Source: Bradyrhizobium sp. WSM471
GTDB taxonomy: Bacteria > Pseudomonadota > Alphaproteobacteria > Rhizobiales > Xanthobacteraceae
Length of the DNA stretch: 64,000 nucleotides
Direction: 5' to 3'
Assembly (NCBI RefSeq): GCF_000244915.1
Contig: NZ_CM001442.1
Span: forward strand, 2,542,001 to 2,606,000
Shown here: positions 46,372 through 54,790 of the stretch, piece after piece
Layout of the letters: each line of letters opens with the position of its first letter
Position numbering within the stretch: position 1 is the stretch's first letter
The notes under the pieces: generated by a model
Told to the model about the DNA's origin: nothing
Seen by the model: the letters and a program-made list of their open reading frames with translations, nothing else
Database searches by the model: none
Translations under genes and position numbers: made by a program

Positions 46372-46707
46372 GCTGGGGTCAGTAAGCCACGATCCATGTG
46401 ACCAAGGCCCAATGTGACCAAAGTTGCGTGATCTTCGCCCTGTGACGCACGTTCGCGTGAGAACCCGGCCGCCTTCGCGGGTCGTGGTCACGATAAGGCC
46501 ATACTGGCGGCGTCTTGGGGCGCTCTTGACCGGTCACTTGGTCGATTTGGGCCGTGCGGAGGGGATCGCCCGGCCCGAATCCTTGCGGTGAAGCGCCAAA
46601 AGCGGCATTGTCGGCCTGACGGTTCCGGGTCCCCATGCCACCGGCCGCGTTCGCATGCGATACGGCCTTCTGCAAACCCAGGCACTACCAACTCAAGGCG
46701 AGCCCTG
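46372..46707. other. Intergenic region with duplicated ATGTGACCAA
   Basis: A 336-bp spacer without a supportable gene. ATGTGACCAA occurs at 46396-46405 and again at 46412-46421, 16 bp apart, and related GGTCAC / TTGGTC words follow near 46530-46550 (TTGACCGGTCACTTGGTC). These may be regulator sites for the downstream TPR gene. Confidence 0.5.
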
Positions 46708-48510
46708 ATGCTTTCAAATCGTTTCAACCGTTGGACTGTTGCCGCCATTGCCCTCATGGGCTCAGCGATGGCGACGGTCCCCGGCGCGGTCCGGGCGCAG
46801 ACGCCGGACCATCCGTCCGACACCGCGGCGCAGTTTCCGACCCGAAACGATCTGAAGGCGCTGACCACCTCCGGCAGCTATCTCGCCGCCCGCCACGCCA
46901 GCGTCGAGCGCGACGCGGCCTCCGCTGCCGCGTTCTATCGCTCGGCCCTGCGCACCGATCCCAAGAACAACGAGCTGCTCGACCGCGCCTTCATCTCCTC
47001 GGTTGCCGACGGTGACATCGACGAAGCCGTCAAGCTTGCTGAGCGCATCCTGACCATCGACAAGACCAACCGCGTTGCGCGCCTCGTCGTCGGCGTGCAC
47101 GATCTCAAGCTCAAGAAGTACGCGGCCGCGCAGACCAACATCAACCAGTCGATCCGCGGTCCGATCACCGATCTCGTCGCCACGCTGCTATCGGGTTGGG
47201 CTGCCTATGGTGCGGGCGATGCCAAGGGCGGCGTCGCCACCATCGACAAGCTGGCCGGTCCGGAATGGTATCCGCTTTTCAAGGACCTCCACGCCGGCAT
47301 GATCCTCGAGCTCGCCGGCAAGGAAAAAGACGCCGGCACCCGGTTCGAGCGCGCCTACAAGCTTGACGATTCCATGTTGCGTGTCACCGAGGCCTATGCG
47401 CGCTGGCTGTCGCGCAACAAGGACTCGGCCGCCGCGACCACGGTCTACCAGGCTTTCGACAAGAAGCTCGCCCGCCATCCGCTGATCGTGGAAGGGTTGC
47501 GCGACACCAAGGCCGGCAAGAAGATGCCGCCGCTGGTCGATAGCGCGCAAGCCGGCGCCGCAGAAGCACTCTACGGCATCGGCGCCACACTGACCCGCCG
47601 CGGCGGCGAGGATCTGGCGCTGGTCTATCTCCAGCTCTCGCTCTACCTCCAGCCCACCCATCCCCTGGCGCTGCTCTCGCTCGCCGATCTCTATGAATCG
47701 GTGAAGCGGCCGCAGATGGCGATCAAGGTCTACGAACGGGTGCCGTCGTCCTCGCCGCTCAAGCGCAACGCCCAGATTCAGCTCGCCATCGATCTGGATT
47801 CCGCCGACCGCACCGACGAGGCGATCAAGATTCTCAAGGGCGTCACCACTGAGGATCCCAAGGATCTCGAAGCCATCATGGCGCTCGGCAACATCGAGCG
47901 CGGCCGCAAGAAGTTCGGCGAATGCGGCGCGACCTATTCGCAAGGCGTCGACGTGCTGCCGGCCGGCATCGACAAGGCCAACAGCGTCTGGTATTATTAT
48001 CGCGGCATCTGCGAGGAGCGCTCCAAGCAGTGGGGCAAGGCCGAAGCCGACATGAAGAAGGCGCTCGAGCTGCAGCCCGACCAGCCGCACGTCCTGAACT
48101 ATCTCGGCTATTCCTGGATCGACCAGGGCATCAATCTCGACGAAGGCATGAAGATGATCAAGCGGGCGGTCGAGCAGCGCCCGGATGACGGCTACATCGT
48201 CGACTCCCTTGGCTGGGCCTATTACCGCATCGGCAATTACGAGGACGCGGTGAAGAACCTCGAGCGCGCCATTGATCTCAAGCCCGAAGATCCCACCATC
48301 AACGATCACCTTGGCGACGCCTATTGGCGCGTCGGCCGCACGCTGGAAGCCAAGTTCCAGTGGGCGCACGCCCGCGATCTCAAGCCCGAAGCGGATGAGC
48401 TTCCGAAGATCGAGGCCAAGATTGCAAACGGTATGACCGAAGACAATTCGAACTCCTCGGCTGCGCAGGCGGAGAAGGAGAAGAAGAAGGACGACGGCAA
48501 AGGCGGCTGA
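46708..48510 (+). CDS. Exported tetratricopeptide repeat protein
   Basis: A 600-residue protein with an N-terminal signal sequence (MLSNRFNRW then a hydrophobic core, ending near AVRAQ at about residue 31), so probably periplasmic or outer-membrane associated. The rest is built of TPR-type helical hairpins; the best are in the last third (PHVLNYLGYSWIDQGINLDEGM, YIVDSLGWAYYRIGNYEDAV, PTINDHLGDAYWRVG). The C-terminus is a charged Lys/Glu tail. TPR proteins organise complexes; no partner can be named. Similar alphaproteobacterial proteins often precede ispE, as here. AAGGCGAG precedes the ATG. Confidence 0.88.
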   Translation: MLSNRFNRWTVAAIALMGSAMATVPGAVRAQTPDHPSDTAAQFPTRNDLKALTTSGSYLAARHASVERDAASAAAFYRSALRTDPKNNELLDRAFISSVADGDIDEAVKLAERILTIDKTNRVARLVVGVHDLKLKKYAAAQTNINQSIRGPITDLVATLLSGWAAYGAGDAKGGVATIDKLAGPEWYPLFKDLHAGMILELAGKEKDAGTRFERAYKLDDSMLRVTEAYARWLSRNKDSAAATTVYQAFDKKLARHPLIVEGLRDTKAGKKMPPLVDSAQAGAAEALYGIGATLTRRGGEDLALVYLQLSLYLQPTHPLALLSLADLYESVKRPQMAIKVYERVPSSSPLKRNAQIQLAIDLDSADRTDEAIKILKGVTTEDPKDLEAIMALGNIERGRKKFGECGATYSQGVDVLPAGIDKANSVWYYYRGICEERSKQWGKAEADMKKALELQPDQPHVLNYLGYSWIDQGINLDEGMKMIKRAVEQRPDDGYIVDSLGWAYYRIGNYEDAVKNLERAIDLKPEDPTINDHLGDAYWRVGRTLEAKFQWAHARDLKPEADELPKIEAKIANGMTEDNSNSSAAQAEKEKKKDDGKGG

Positions 48511-48513
48511 GTT

Positions 48514-48563
48514 GAGCGCATGATCCGGAAGAGTGTGTAGCGGTTTTCCGGCAAGATCATGCG
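48514..48563. repeat. Palindromic repeat, family F (GCATGATCCGGAA type)
   Basis: GAGCGCATGATCCGGAA (48514-48530) and TTCCGGCAAGATCATGCG (48546-48563) pair over most of their length. This sequence type is widespread between genes in Rhizobiales. It lies between the TPR gene and ispE. Confidence 0.8.
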
Positions 48564-48596
48564 TAGGAAGAACTAAGTTCTGGGGGCGTGTCGTCA

Positions 48597-49481
48597 ATGC
48601 CGGCGTTGATTGAAGAAGGGCGCGCGAAGGTCAATCTGAGCCTTCGCGTGGTCGGCCGTCGTACCGACGGCTATCATGATCTCGAAAGCGTCGTCGCGTT
48701 TGCCGACTGCGCCGACCGGCTCACCCTGGAGCCCGGCGGCGAGCTGAAGCTCACCACGACGGGGCCGCTCGCGGCGGCCTGCGGCGATATGGCCGACAAC
48801 CTCGTGTTCAAGGCGGCCAAGCTCCTGGCCGAAGCCGTCCCGAACCTGAAGCTGGGCGTCTTTGCGCTCGACAAGGTGCTCCCGGTCGCTGCCGGCATCG
48901 GCGGCGGCTCGGCCGACGCCGCGGCGGCGCTGCGGTTGCTGGCGCGTCTCAACGATCTGTCGCTCGATGACCCGCGGCTGCAGAAGGTTGCGCTTGCGAC
49001 CGGTGCCGACGTGCCGGTGTGCCTGTTCTCGCGCGCCTGCGACATGACCGGTGTCGGGGAGCAGCTGCTGCCGCTCGCGTTGCCGAGCATGCCCTGCGTG
49101 ATGGTCAATCCGCGCGTGCCGGTCGCGACCAAGGATGTGTTCCAGGCGCTGGGCCTGCGCAATGGCGAACTTCTGGTTGGCGCCACCTCCGTCCTCGACG
49201 CCCCGGCCTGGCCGGGCGAGGCCGCCTCCATTGCCGATTGGGTCGACACGCTCGAGACCGTCGCCAACGATCTCGAAGCCCCGGCGATGCGCATCGAGCC
49301 TGTCATCGGCGACGTGCTGGAAGCCTTGCGTGGCTCCGCCGGCGTAAAGCTAGCCCGCATGTCCGGCTCGGGTGCGACGTGCTTTGCGATCTATGGCGCA
49401 TCTGCCGAGGCGCATGCCGCCGCTGAGAAGATCCGCAGGGATCATTCCGGTTGGTGGGTGCACTCGGGGACGTTGAGCTAG
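48597..49481 (+). CDS. ispE: 4-diphosphocytidyl-2-C-methyl-D-erythritol kinase
   Basis: IspE is the GHMP kinase of the MEP isoprenoid pathway. Its motifs are the N-terminal AKVNLSLRVVGRRTDGYHDLESVV, the ATP loop LPVAAGIGGGSADAAAALRLL (about 99-119) and the C-terminal ARMSGSGATCFAIYG. The 294-residue length is normal. ATG 48597 gives MPALIEEGRAKVNL; a GTG nine bases earlier is also in frame. Its product route supplies isopentenyl diphosphate, used by the polyprenyl synthase encoded about 4 kb further on. Confidence 0.95.
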   Translation: MPALIEEGRAKVNLSLRVVGRRTDGYHDLESVVAFADCADRLTLEPGGELKLTTTGPLAAACGDMADNLVFKAAKLLAEAVPNLKLGVFALDKVLPVAAGIGGGSADAAAALRLLARLNDLSLDDPRLQKVALATGADVPVCLFSRACDMTGVGEQLLPLALPSMPCVMVNPRVPVATKDVFQALGLRNGELLVGATSVLDAPAWPGEAASIADWVDTLETVANDLEAPAMRIEPVIGDVLEALRGSAGVKLARMSGSGATCFAIYGASAEAHAAAEKIRRDHSGWWVHSGTLS

Positions 49482-49488
49482 GTACGAC

Positions 49489-49586
49489 CGCCGTATAGGG
49501 CGGGCAGAGCGAAGCGTGCCCACCAATTGTTCAGTCAACCGGATGCATGGGGGGCACGGCGCTGTCGCGCCTTTGCCCGCCATACG
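49489..49586. repeat. Palindromic repeat, family G (GGGCGGGCAGAGCGAAG type)
   Basis: ATAGGGCGGGCAGAGCGAAG...GTGCCCACC and GGGGGCAC...CTTTGCCCGCCATAC pair as outer arms. It is the first of two adjacent palindromes filling the gap after ispE. Confidence 0.75.
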
Positions 49587-49609
49587 ATAGCGCGGCCAGC
49601 CCAAGCTGC

Positions 49610-49686
49610 GTAGCCCGGATGAGCGAAGCGATATCCGGGACCTTGCTTGCCGCGTCCCGCATGTCGCTGCGCTCATGCGGGCTACG
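49610..49686. repeat. Palindromic repeat (GTAGCCCGGATGAGCGAAGC type)
   Basis: GTAGCCCGGATGAGCGAAGCG and CGCTGCGCTCATGCGGGCTAC pair with few mismatches; the right arm overlaps the stop codon of the hydrolase gene on the minus strand. Confidence 0.8.
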
Positions 49687-50566
49687 AGTTCTCAGCCAGT
49701 CCGAGAAACCGCCGAATCTCGCTCAACACCTCCAGCGGCTTGTCATGTTGCAGCCAGTGTCCAGCCCCGGCGATGGTCTCGACGCGCGCCTGCGGAAAAT
49801 AGCGCTCCAGGCCCGCGGCCCTCGCGCCAGCCAGAAAGCTTTCGCCGGCATTCAAGAGCAGCGTCGGACAGGTGATGCGCGACCACAGCGCGATGTGATC
49901 GTCCGGCCAGAGCCGGTGCGGCGCGGAGGCGCGCTGGTAGGGATCGAACTTCCAGCTATAGGTGCCGTCCTCGTTCTGCCGCGCGCCGTGGGTGGCGAGA
50001 TGCAGCGCGAGGTCGCGAGACAGCCGCTTGTTGTGAAGCACCATCTGCGCCGCCGCGTCTTCGAGCGTCGAATAGCGGCGCGGTGCGCGGTCGTGCAGCT
50101 TGTCGAGCTGACCGACCCATTTGCCGATCCGCTCATGCACCGGCGGTTTTGGTGTATCCGGCAACATCGTCACGCCGTCGAGCACGACCAGCTTCGAGAC
50201 CTGTTCGGGGAATGACCCTGTAAAGATCAGGCTGACCATGCCGCCCATGGAATGGCCGATGAGAGTGATTTGAGGCGCCGCGACGGCACGGACGAGCTGG
50301 GCCAGATCGTACACATACTCCGTCAGCGCGTAGCTGCCGCCTTTGGTCCAGTCGGAATCACCGTGACCGCGCAGGTCGGGTGCGAGCACGTGAAAATGCG
50401 GCTGCAGCGACCGGGCGATGACGTCCCAGCTCCGGCAATGATCGCGGCCGCCGTGAACCAGGATGGTGACCGGCGCGCCGTCGTTGCCCCAGTCGACATA
50501 GTGCAGCCGCAGGCCGTGAGACTCGTAAGTGCGGCTTTGCGGGGCAAGCATGGCGGCGCTATCCAT
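49682..50566 (-). CDS. Alpha/beta fold hydrolase
   Basis: A 294-residue alpha/beta hydrolase: ILVHGGRDHCRSWDVIA (oxyanion region), LAPDLRGHGDSDWTKGG, the nucleophile elbow LIGHSMGGMVSL, and a C-terminal GAGHWLQHDKP with the catalytic His. The substrate is unknown. Its ATG overlaps the stop of the upstream LysE gene (shared ATGGATAG), so the two are translationally coupled. Confidence 0.88.
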   Translation of the reverse strand: MDSAAMLAPQSRTYESHGLRLHYVDWGNDGAPVTILVHGGRDHCRSWDVIARSLQPHFHVLAPDLRGHGDSDWTKGGSYALTEYVYDLAQLVRAVAAPQITLIGHSMGGMVSLIFTGSFPEQVSKLVVLDGVTMLPDTPKPPVHERIGKWVGQLDKLHDRAPRRYSTLEDAAAQMVLHNKRLSRDLALHLATHGARQNEDGTYSWKFDPYQRASAPHRLWPDDHIALWSRITCPTLLLNAGESFLAGARAAGLERYFPQARVETIAGAGHWLQHDKPLEVLSEIRRFLGLAENS

Positions 50567-51191
50567 TCACGGGCCGCCGCGCCAGTGCGAGCGACAGGCC
50601 GAGCCCTGCGATGAAGACACCGGAGCCCTGGGTGAGGCGTCGCATCAGGTGCGGGCATCCGATCAACTGCGTGCGTGTCGCGGAGGCCATCAGCACCACC
50701 ATGATGTCGGCGAGTGTGTTCAGCGTTACCGAGATCGCGCCCAACGTGATGAACTGCAGCGTCGGGTTCGATCCCGCCGGGTCAAGGAACTGCGGAATGA
50801 AGGCGAGGAAGAATGCGGCGGTCTTCGGGTTCAGCGCCTCGACCAGCACGCCGTCGCGAAAGGCGCGCTTGTCGCCGACGGGCTCGTTGCCGAATGACAG
50901 CGCGCGGCTGGCGCTGCGAAAAGTCCTGATGCCGAGCCAGACCAGATAGAGTACGCCGACGAATTTCACGGCGGCAAACAGCTCGGCGCTGGCAAGGATG
51001 ATCGCGGAGATGCCGAGGCTGCCCGCGACCACATGAACCAGCCCGCCGAGCGCGGTGCCTGCGGTCGATGCAAAACCGCTGCCGCGCCCTTCCGACAAGG
51101 TTCGTGCCGCGACGTAGAAAATGCCGGGGCCGGGAACGGCGGCGATGAGACAAGCGGCGGCCAGGAACAGCCAGAAATTCGTGTTGATCAT
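50559..51191 (-). CDS. LysE family translocator
   Basis: A 210-residue membrane exporter with about six helices. The family pattern is clear: FLAAACLIAAVPGPGIFYVAARTLSEGRGSG, then VGVLYLVWLGIRTFRS and AFRDGVLVEALNPKTAAFFLAFIPQFLDP. LysE/RhtB proteins export amino acids such as lysine, threonine or homoserine lactone; the substrate cannot be read. It overlaps the hydrolase gene by 8 bases. Confidence 0.92.
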   Translation of the reverse strand: MINTNFWLFLAAACLIAAVPGPGIFYVAARTLSEGRGSGFASTAGTALGGLVHVVAGSLGISAIILASAELFAAVKFVGVLYLVWLGIRTFRSASRALSFGNEPVGDKRAFRDGVLVEALNPKTAAFFLAFIPQFLDPAGSNPTLQFITLGAISVTLNTLADIMVVLMASATRTQLIGCPHLMRRLTQGSGVFIAGLGLSLALARRPVNG

Positions 51192-51250
51192 CCTGCTTTG
51201 GTAGCGATGCTTGCCGCGATTGCAAGGCCCGTCGATTAAGGCCCCGTCGT

Positions 51251-52507
51251 TTAGCCCATCCGGCGGAAGATCACGCTGGCATTCACCCCGCCGAAGCCGA
51301 ACCCGTTCGAGATCGCGTGCTGCATCGGCGTCGGGCGCGCCACACCGGCGACGATGTCGATGCCGTCAGCGGCGGGATCGGGGTTTTCGAGATTGAGTGT
51401 CGGCGGCGCGATCTGGTCGCGCAGGGCGAGCACGGTGAAGATCGCCTCGAGCCCTCCGGCGGCGCCGAGCAGATGTCCGGTGGCCGATTTGGTCGCGCTC
51501 ACGGCGATGCCGCGGTGACGGCCGAACAGCGCGGCAATCGCGCCAAGCTCGCTCTCGTCGCCGGCCGGCGTCGACGTCGCATGCGCGTTCAGGTGCTGCA
51601 GATCCGCGGGCGCAAGCTTGGCCTGCCGGAGCGCGATCTCCATGGCGCGCCGGGCGCCGTCGCCGTCGGGCGGACCCGATGTCATGTGATAGGCATCCGC
51701 GGTCGTGCCGTATCCGACGATCTCCGCGATCGGGGTCGCGCCGCGCGCCAATGCATGCTCCAGCTCCTCGATCACCAGGATGCCGGCGCCTTCGCCCATG
51801 ACAAAACCGTCGCGGTCGCGATCGAACGGGCGCGAGGCGCGCGCGTCATTGAACCCGCTCGACAGTGCGCGGGCCGCGGCAAAGCCGCCGAGGCTGACGA
51901 TGTCGATGCAGGCTTCAGTACCGCCGCAGATCGCGACATCAGCCTCGCTTGCGCGGATCATGCGCGCGGCATCGCCGATCGCCTGAACGCCGGCGGCGCA
52001 CGCCGTGACCGGTGTGCCCAGCGCTCCCTTGTAGCCGTATTTGATCGAGACGTGGCCGGCGGCGAGATTGGCGAGGAAGGAGGGGATCGTGAACGGCGAC
52101 AGCCGGCGCGGTCCGCGCTGTTCGGTGATGCGCACCGCCTCCGCCATCGCCGGAAAACCGCCGACGCCGGAGGCGATGATCGTCGCAGTTCGTTCCTGCG
52201 CCGCCGCGTCCTGCGGCGTCCAGCCGGCCTGCGCAACCGCTTCTGCGGTGGCGAGCAGCGCGAACAGGATGAAGCGGTCCATCTTGCGCTGGTCTTTCGG
52301 CGCGGCGGCCTGCGCGGGATCGAAGCCACCGTCGGCGTCCTCGGCCTTGTCGGGCACGAGGCCGGCGATGCGTGCGGGCAGCGCCTGCGACCATTCCGGC
52401 AGCGGGCGCAGCCCGCTTTGGCCCGCCAGCAGCCGGCGCCAGGACAGTTCGACACCGCAGCCAAGCGGCGACACCGCGCCCATTCCCGTCACGACGATAC
52501 GACGCAT
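51251..52507 (-). CDS. Beta-ketoacyl-ACP synthase II-like (FabF)
   Basis: A condensing enzyme with the Cys-His-His set: VTACAAGVQAIGDAARM (nucleophile Cys near 172), NAHATSTPAGDESE (first His) and KSATGHLLGAAGGLEAIFT (second His). The 418-residue length fits FabF. It elongates acyl-ACP with malonyl-ACP. A housekeeping fabF normally sits beside acpP; this one is beside an HxlR regulator with no acp, so it is probably a paralogue with a dedicated role. Confidence 0.9.
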   Translation of the reverse strand: MRRIVVTGMGAVSPLGCGVELSWRRLLAGQSGLRPLPEWSQALPARIAGLVPDKAEDADGGFDPAQAAAPKDQRKMDRFILFALLATAEAVAQAGWTPQDAAAQERTATIIASGVGGFPAMAEAVRITEQRGPRRLSPFTIPSFLANLAAGHVSIKYGYKGALGTPVTACAAGVQAIGDAARMIRASEADVAICGGTEACIDIVSLGGFAAARALSSGFNDARASRPFDRDRDGFVMGEGAGILVIEELEHALARGATPIAEIVGYGTTADAYHMTSGPPDGDGARRAMEIALRQAKLAPADLQHLNAHATSTPAGDESELGAIAALFGRHRGIAVSATKSATGHLLGAAGGLEAIFTVLALRDQIAPPTLNLENPDPAADGIDIVAGVARPTPMQHAISNGFGFGGVNASVIFRRMG

Positions 52508-52508
52508 G

Positions 52509-53024
52509 TCAGTCTCCAGCCGGCGCGACGGCCGGGTTCATGGCTTTGAGCGAGGTCAGCCGTTTGCGCATGAGACGGCTGGCGCGGGGACCGGCGATGA
52601 TGACCGCATTGGTGAGCGTGATCGGCTGCATGTCGGCGGCATCGAGCACGACCGGATTGAACGGACGACGATCGTGCCGGTTCGCGAGCAGGATCGCTTC
52701 GCCCTTCGGTGCGAGATGCTTGTTGCCCCAGGCGAGCAGGGTCGCGACCACGGGGAAGAAGTCCCGGGCCTTGTCCGTCAGCACATATTCGTAGCGCGGT
52801 GGCCGTTCGTGATAGCGGCGGCGGACGAACATGCCGCTTTCGGTGAGATGGGCCAACCGCCGCGACAGGATGTTCGGCGCGATCCCGAGGCTTTGCGAAA
52901 ATTCGTCGAACTTCGTTGCGCCCTGGAACGCATCCCTCAGGATCAAAATGCTCCACCATTCGCCGACCGTCTCCACGGCGCGGCCGACCGGACATTCCTG
53001 AATGGAGGGGGACTTGGGCTGCAT
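52509..53024 (-). CDS. HxlR family transcriptional regulator
   Basis: A 171-residue winged-helix regulator with the HxlR core: CPVGRAVETVGEWWSILILRDAFQGATKFDEFSQSLGIAPNILSRRLAHL, then the wing RPPRYEYVLTDKARDF. The N-terminal Cys (C12) is the conserved position that senses aldehydes or oxidants in some members. One base separates its stop from the fabF-like start, so they are one transcript and it may control it. Confidence 0.9.
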   Translation of the reverse strand: MQPKSPSIQECPVGRAVETVGEWWSILILRDAFQGATKFDEFSQSLGIAPNILSRRLAHLTESGMFVRRRYHERPPRYEYVLTDKARDFFPVVATLLAWGNKHLAPKGEAILLANRHDRRPFNPVVLDAADMQPITLTNAVIIAGPRASRLMRKRLTSLKAMNPAVAPAGD

Positions 53025-53164
53025 GGTTCGAAAGTAGGGATGTAACTTTCAAAATGCAAGTGACAAGGGCGACTTCCCCGCACGGCAGGACGATGTGCGG
53101 GACTGCAAAACTGTCTCTGTGATCCGGGATGCGAGTTGGCGAGCGACGCCTGCGCTCCTTGCTC

Positions 53165-53227
53165 CGTCATTGCGAGCGGAGCGAAGCAATCTAGAGTCCT
53201 TCTGCGTTCGCTGCGCTCGCAATGACG
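53165..53227. repeat. Palindromic repeat, family E, intact
   Basis: CGTCATTGCGAGCGGAGCG...GCTGCGCTCGCAATGACG pairs end to end. It shows the uninterrupted form of the repeat hit by the IS at 42180. Confidence 0.88.
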
Positions 53228-53260
53228 CTGTTGATGCAGTGGTGGCGCGTACCTCAACGA

Positions 53261-53381
53261 TGTCGTCCCGGCGAAGGCCGGGACCCATACCCACGACTGT
53301 TGTTGTGATGCACGATGGGGGCCACAGCCGCTAAGACAACGCTGACCGGGGTAATGGGTCCCGGCCTTCGCCGAGACGACA
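53261..53381. repeat. Palindromic repeat, family C
   Basis: GTCGTCCCGGCGAAGGCCGGGACCCAT...ATGGGTCCCGGCCTTCGCCGAGACGAC: second copy of the repeat at 22434-22575. Together with the family E copy it fills the 398-bp gap before the polyprenyl synthase gene. Confidence 0.8.
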
Positions 53382-53422
53382 CTGAGGGTGTGGCTACCAG
53401 CAAGCGCTAGGGATGCGAGAAG

Positions 53423-54430
53423 CTAATGCGACCGAGCCAGGCAGAACGCCACGACCTGCTCCAGCGCGCTCTTCATCGGCGAGGACGGGAACAGCGCCAG
53501 CGCGTCCACGGCCATGGCGCCGTAGTGCTGGGCGCGGCTGCGCGTGTCTTCGAGCGCACGATGCTTGTTCATCAGCCCGATGGCGTGGTCGAGGTCGGTG
53601 TCGCCGATCTCGCCGCGCTCGAGCGCGCGGATCCAGAAGGCACGCTCGGTGTCGTTGCCGCGGCGGAAGGCGAGCACGACGGGCAGCGTGATCTTGCCCT
53701 CGCGGAAATCGTCGCCGGTGTTCTTGCCGAGCTTGGCGCTCTTGCCGCCATAGTCGAGCACGTCGTCGACGAGCTGGAAGGCGATGCCGAGATTCATGCC
53801 GACCGAGCGGCAGGCGGTCTGCTCCGCCTTCGGACGGTTCGCGATCACGGGGCCGACCTCGCAGGCGGCCGCGAACAGCTCGGCGGTCTTGCCGCGGATC
53901 ACGGCGAGATATTCGTCCTCGGTGGTCGCGGTGTTCTTGGCGGCGGCAAGCTGCATGACCTCGCCCTCGGCGATGGTGGCAGCGGCCGCGGAGAGAATGT
54001 CGAGCGCACGGAGCGAGCCGACCTCGACCATCATGCGGAAGGCCTGGCCGAGCAGGAAGTCGCCGACCAGCACGCTCGCCTCATTGCCCCAGAGCATGCG
54101 CGCCGACAGCTTGCCGCGGCGCATCTCGCTTTCGTCGACGACGTCGTCATGGAGCAGGGTGGCGGTATGCATGAACTCGACGCTGGCGGCGAGCTTGATA
54201 TGGCCGTCGCCGGTGTAGCCGGCGAGGTTGGCCATAGCCAGCGTCAGCATCGGCCGCAGGCGCTTGCCCCCGGAGGAGATCAAATGGTTGGCGACCTCCG
54301 GGATCATGGTCACGTCCGAACCGGTCCGCGACAGGATCGTGGCGTTGACGCGCTCCATGTCACCGGCGACAAGGGCAACCAGCTCTTCGATCGACGCGCC
54401 GGGAGTTTCGAAAGGTACGATGACGGCCAC
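53423..54430 (-). CDS. Polyprenyl diphosphate synthase (probable ubiquinone side chain)
   Basis: A trans-prenyltransferase of 335 residues with both aspartate-rich motifs: LLHDDVVDESEMRRG (first) and QLVDDVLDYGG (second), plus GGKRLRPML near the N-terminus. The residues before the first DDxxD are small or aromatic as in long-chain (C40-C50) synthases, so it probably makes the octaprenyl or decaprenyl tail of ubiquinone, the quinone used by the bc1 and ETF-QO enzymes in this window. GTG 54430 is preferred (GGAG six bases upstream); TTG 54442 is also in frame. Confidence 0.93.
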   Translation of the reverse strand: MAVIVPFETPGASIEELVALVAGDMERVNATILSRTGSDVTMIPEVANHLISSGGKRLRPMLTLAMANLAGYTGDGHIKLAASVEFMHTATLLHDDVVDESEMRRGKLSARMLWGNEASVLVGDFLLGQAFRMMVEVGSLRALDILSAAAATIAEGEVMQLAAAKNTATTEDEYLAVIRGKTAELFAAACEVGPVIANRPKAEQTACRSVGMNLGIAFQLVDDVLDYGGKSAKLGKNTGDDFREGKITLPVVLAFRRGNDTERAFWIRALERGEIGDTDLDHAIGLMNKHRALEDTRSRAQHYGAMAVDALALFPSSPMKSALEQVVAFCLARSH

Positions 54431-54562
54431 GCCGGTCTCCAATATTTGCCCCGGAAGGGCTATTCTGATGGAAAGACAATAGAAACTGGACGGGGATGCG
54501 GCAAGGGCCGTGGAACCATTGACATTTGCCGCTTAATCCCCGTCAGGCAGGAGGCCTGTGTT

Positions 54563-54790
54563 TTGCGAGAACTGGTTCGGACCAACGATATGGTGCTGGT
54601 GTCGGCGATCGGCGCGCTGCTCGACGGCGCCAACATCCATCATCTGGTGCTGGACCAGAACATGAGCATCATCGAGGGCTCGCTCGGCATTTTGCCGCGG
54701 CGGATCCTGGTCCACGAGGACGACGCCATCGAGGCCCGGCAGCTACTGACCGAGGCCGGCCTCAGCCACGAACTGCGCGGCGATGAGTGA
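54563..54790 (+). CDS. DUF2007 domain protein (TTG start)
   Basis: A 75-residue protein, MRELVRTNDMVLVSAIGALL...LGILPRRILVHEDDAIEARQLL, matching DUF2007, a small domain sometimes called putative signal-transducing. The start is TTG at 54563: a perfect AGGAGG lies eight bases upstream and there is no ATG before residue 10. Its last bases overlap the next gene (ATGAGTGA), so both are translated from one message. It diverges from the polyprenyl synthase gene. Function unknown. Confidence 0.85.
   Translation: MRELVRTNDMVLVSAIGALLDGANIHHLVLDQNMSIIEGSLGILPRRILVHEDDAIEARQLLTEAGLSHELRGDE

Noticed and set aside
53426..54540. The long plus-strand frame opposite the polyprenyl synthase gene, joined to the DUF2007 gene
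   Set aside because: Only its last 75 codons (from TTG 54563) look real. The rest is the shadow of the synthase gene and has no motif or start site.
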